DNA of 64,000 bases from Ralstonia sp. SET104. GTDB lineage: Bacteria; Pseudomonadota; Gammaproteobacteria; Burkholderiales; Burkholderiaceae. The notes under the pieces were generated by a model that ran no database searches, had not been told where the DNA came from, and saw only the letters and a program-made list of their open reading frames with translations. Each line of letters starts with the position of its first letter. Positions within the stretch are counted from its first letter, which is position 1. Positions 61,698-64,000 of the stretch are shown piece by piece. The stretch covers positions 1 through 64,000 of the forward strand of contig NZ_BHVX01000014.1 of NCBI RefSeq assembly GCF_003851545.1, in the 5' to 3' direction. The position numbers and the translations under genes are program-made.

Positions 61698-64000
61698 ATG
61701 AAACCCGATCTCGCCTCCACCCTACCTGTCCAAGACCACGCCGCAAAACCAGAAGCCACCGGCTGCGGCGGTTGCTGCGGTCATGAGCACCCGGTCGCAA
61801 GGGACACCTCCCATCACGCCGACGATCATGGCCATGCGCACGAAGCCGCTGCACCGGTGGATGCTGCCGCGCGCGCCGCAGCCACGGGCCGCACCGTCGT
61901 GCGCATCGAGCAGATGGATTGCCCGACAGAGGAGCGCATGATCCGCGCCAGGCTGGGCAGCGCGGATGGCGTGGTCGCGCTGGATTTCAACCTGCTGGAG
62001 CGCCACCTCACCATCCACCACACCGTTGATGATGTGACGCCGTTCCTGGAGGCGTTGCGCGCCATCGGCATGGATGGCGAGGTGCTCGAACAGCGCGATC
62101 GGCTGGCCGCCGCAACTGCGGAGCCCGCCCGTATTTCACGCCGTACGTGGTTGCTGGGCGTTGGCGGGTTGACCGCATTCAGCGCCGAGACCGTCGCCTG
62201 GTCACTCGGCGATCATGCCTGGCCGGTGCTGGCCCTGGCGCTCGCATCCATTGCGTTGGCCGGCGGCCCGACGCTGCGCAAGGGCTGGATTGCCGTGCGT
62301 GCAGTCACATTCAACATCAACTTCCTGATGGCGGTGGCCGTGATCGGCGCGCTGCTGATCGGCAAATGGGCCGAAGCGGCCGTGGTGATCTTCCTGTTTG
62401 CCGTGGCGGAAGCCATCGAGGCGCGCGCGCTGGTGCGTGCCCGCGATGCCGTGCGCGCGCTCACCGCAATTGCTCCCGACACCGCCGAGCTGGCTGACGG
62501 CGCGGGCGGTTGGCGCGATGTGGCCGTCGACACCGTTGCAGTCGGCGCGCGCCTGCGTGTGCGCACCGGCAGCCGCGTGCCCGTCGACGCCCGTATCGTG
62601 AGCGGCCGCGCCGCGCTGGATGAATCGCCCGTCACCGGCGAAAGCCTGCCGGTGGAAAAAGCCATTGGGGACACCATCCTCGCCGGCACCATCGTCACCG
62701 ACGGCGTGGTCGAGGCGCAAGCCGTGGCGTTGGCTGCGGACAGCACGCTCGCGCGCATCGCGGGGGCCATCCAGGAAGCGCAATCGCAGCGCGCACCCAC
62801 ACAGCGCTTCGTCGACAAGTTTTCGTCCATTTACACGCCCGCAATGATGTTGCTGGCGCTGGCGGTGGCCGTCATCGGCCCGTTGGTCACGGCCGACGGC
62901 TGGCTCGCATGGACGTATCGTGCGCTGGTGCTGCTGGTGATTGCCTGCCCGTGCGCGCTGGTGATCTCCACCCCGGTGACGGTGGTGAGTGGCCTGGCCG
63001 CCGCCGCGCGTCGCGGCATTGTGGTCAAGGGCGGCGTTTATCTGGAAAGCGGCCGGCGCCTGCGCGCACTGGCGCTGGACAAGACTGGCACGCTGACCGC
63101 CGGTCGCCCGGTACTTGATACGGTGATGTTGCCCGAAGGCGCGCGCCGCGCCGTGGCGGAATTGAAGGCGACGGCCGACGCCGCTCACCTGAATGCCCTG
63201 GCCGTGGCGGCTGCGCTTGATGCCAACACCACGCACCCGATTGCCGTGGCCATTGTGCAGGCGGCTGCCGCGCATGGCGTGGTGGATGCAGGCTCGGTTG
63301 AAGATCTGTCCGTGCTGCCCGGTCGCGGCGTGGCCGGCACGCTCAGCGGCGTGCGCTGGCACCTGGGCAACGCGGCGCTCGTTGCTGATCGCGGCTTCGA
63401 CACGTCGGTCTGGCGTGCCGCAACTGAATCATTGCAAGCGGAGGGCATGTCTGCCGTCACGCTATGCGATGCGAACGGCGCTGTGGCGCTCTTCGGCGTG
63501 CGCGACCGCGAGCGCCCGGAAAGCGCCGAGGCCATCGCCGCATTGCGCGCGCTGGATGTCACGCCCGTCATGCTCACCGGCGACGACCGCCGGGCTGCAC
63601 AGGCCATCGCCAAGACGGTCGGCATTGACAACGTACACGCCGAGCAGCTTCCCGCCGACAAGCAACGCGTCGTAGGCGAGCTCGCCACGCAGCATGGCTT
63701 TGTCGGCATGGTCGGCGATGGCATCAACGACGCTCCGGCACTGGCGCGCGCCGATATCGGTTTTGCCATGGGGGCGGCAGGCACCGCCACCGCACTGGAA
63801 GCCGCAGACGTGGCCATCATGGACGATGATCCGCGCAAGCTCGCCAGCTTTATCCGCATCAGCCGTTGCACGGTGGCCGTGCTGCGTCAGAACATCGTGC
63901 TGGCGCTGGGCATCAAGGCAGTGTTCCTCGCACTGGCCGTGATGGGCGATGCAACGCTGTGGATGGCGATCTTCGCCGATGTGGGCGCGAGCCTGCTGGT
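61698..64000 (+). CDS. P1B-type heavy-metal transporting ATPase (CadA/ZntA-like), 3' end cut by window
   Basis: A metal-exporting ATPase of which 767 residues are visible; perhaps 15-25 are missing beyond the window end. A Cys/His-rich N-terminus (TGCGGCCGHEHP, HHADDHGHAHE) is followed by an HMA-like domain with MDCPTEE instead of the usual CxxC. Later come the ion-path motif IACPCALVISTP (Cys417, Cys419), the phosphorylated Asp461 in DKTGTLTAGRP, and MVGDGINDAPALARAD. The CPC motif and the DVGASLLV end indicate the Zn/Cd/Pb group. The start codon lies exactly where transcription should begin from the MerR-type promoter, so the message may be leaderless. Confidence 0.9.
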   Translation, partial: MKPDLASTLPVQDHAAKPEATGCGGCCGHEHPVARDTSHHADDHGHAHEAAAPVDAAARAAATGRTVVRIEQMDCPTEERMIRARLGSADGVVALDFNLLERHLTIHHTVDDVTPFLEALRAIGMDGEVLEQRDRLAAATAEPARISRRTWLLGVGGLTAFSAETVAWSLGDHAWPVLALALASIALAGGPTLRKGWIAVRAVTFNINFLMAVAVIGALLIGKWAEAAVVIFLFAVAEAIEARALVRARDAVRALTAIAPDTAELADGAGGWRDVAVDTVAVGARLRVRTGSRVPVDARIVSGRAALDESPVTGESLPVEKAIGDTILAGTIVTDGVVEAQAVALAADSTLARIAGAIQEAQSQRAPTQRFVDKFSSIYTPAMMLLALAVAVIGPLVTADGWLAWTYRALVLLVIACPCALVISTPVTVVSGLAAAARRGIVVKGGVYLESGRRLRALALDKTGTLTAGRPVLDTVMLPEGARRAVAELKATADAAHLNALAVAAALDANTTHPIAVAIVQAAAAHGVVDAGSVEDLSVLPGRGVAGTLSGVRWHLGNAALVADRGFDTSVWRAATESLQAEGMSAVTLCDANGAVALFGVRDRERPESAEAIAALRALDVTPVMLTGDDRRAAQAIAKTVGIDNVHAEQLPADKQRVVGELATQHGFVGMVGDGINDAPALARADIGFAMGAAGTATALEAADVAIMDDDPRKLASFIRISRCTVAVLRQNIVLALGIKAVFLALAVMGDATLWMAIFADVGASLL

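Noticed and set aside
62202-63362. 386-codon minus-strand frame opposite the metal ATPase
   Set aside because: Shadow of a P-type ATPase with all catalytic motifs.
1-64000. CRISPR arrays, tRNA/rRNA genes, insertion sequences, prophage genes
   Set aside because: Searched by eye for regularly spaced repeats, tRNA-like segments, transposases, integrases and phage structural genes; none was found. A short tRNA-like or small RNA gene could still have been missed without a covariance search.

Overview
The window is high-GC, gene-dense DNA from a betaproteobacterium. The gene content fits a Ralstonia/Cupriavidus-type bacterium: a pgaABCD biofilm operon behind a LuxR-type regulator, an epimerase-type threonine dehydrogenase paired with Kbl, a very large NAD-glutamate dehydrogenase, and many LysR/IclR/PadR regulators. 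This placement is inference from family resemblance. The replicon cannot be determined. I see no rRNA, tRNA, CRISPR array, intact insertion sequence or prophage.

Layout. 0.1-3.5 kb: an APC amino acid permease and a MATE exporter. 3.5-6.6 kb: an XRE-cupin regulator divergent from the threonine-to-glycine operon kbl-tdh, with a palindrome-rich operator between them and a higA antitoxin remnant behind the regulator. 7.5-15.7 kb: a LuxR-type regulator with a degenerate receiver, then pgaABCD for poly-beta-1,6-N-acetylglucosamine synthesis and export. 16-24.4 kb: small proteins, a phosphatidylserine-decarboxylase-like protein, the 1646-residue glutamate dehydrogenase, a DUF2322 protein and a DUF1801 remnant. 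24.7-28.8 kb: a compact chemosensory-like operon of membrane CheA-like kinase, MCP-tip protein, CheX-like phosphatase and CheY. 28.8-32.6 kb: membrane proteins, a GST, two gene remnants and a PLC-type phosphoesterase. 32.8-34.4 kb: a chemoreceptor behind a sigma-28-type promoter. 34.5-42 kb: SDR, KatE-type catalase, CGNR regulator, nitronate monooxygenase, LysR and a class C beta-lactamase-like hydrolase.

42-54 kb is the most coherent metabolic island. An eight-gene minus-strand operon encodes a polyamine-type ABC importer, a three-component flavin/iron-sulphur amino acid dehydrogenase and an ALDH7-type semialdehyde dehydrogenase. It is divergent from an IclR regulator, and next to it lies an HglS-type 2-oxoadipate dioxygenase/decarboxylase with its own LysR. 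Together they read as import and oxidation of pipecolate (or another lysine-derived cyclic amino acid) through 2-aminoadipate and 2-oxoadipate to 2-hydroxyglutarate. The pathway assignment is inference.

54-64 kb: a PadR regulator facing an NTF2-like/nitronate monooxygenase pair with a strong palindromic operator; a universal stress protein; a CitMHS transporter-DUF1446-AtuA-like-LysR operon; a small alpha/beta hydrolase; and a P1B-type heavy-metal ATPase cut by the window end, whose start codon sits where transcription should begin from a MerR-type promoter.
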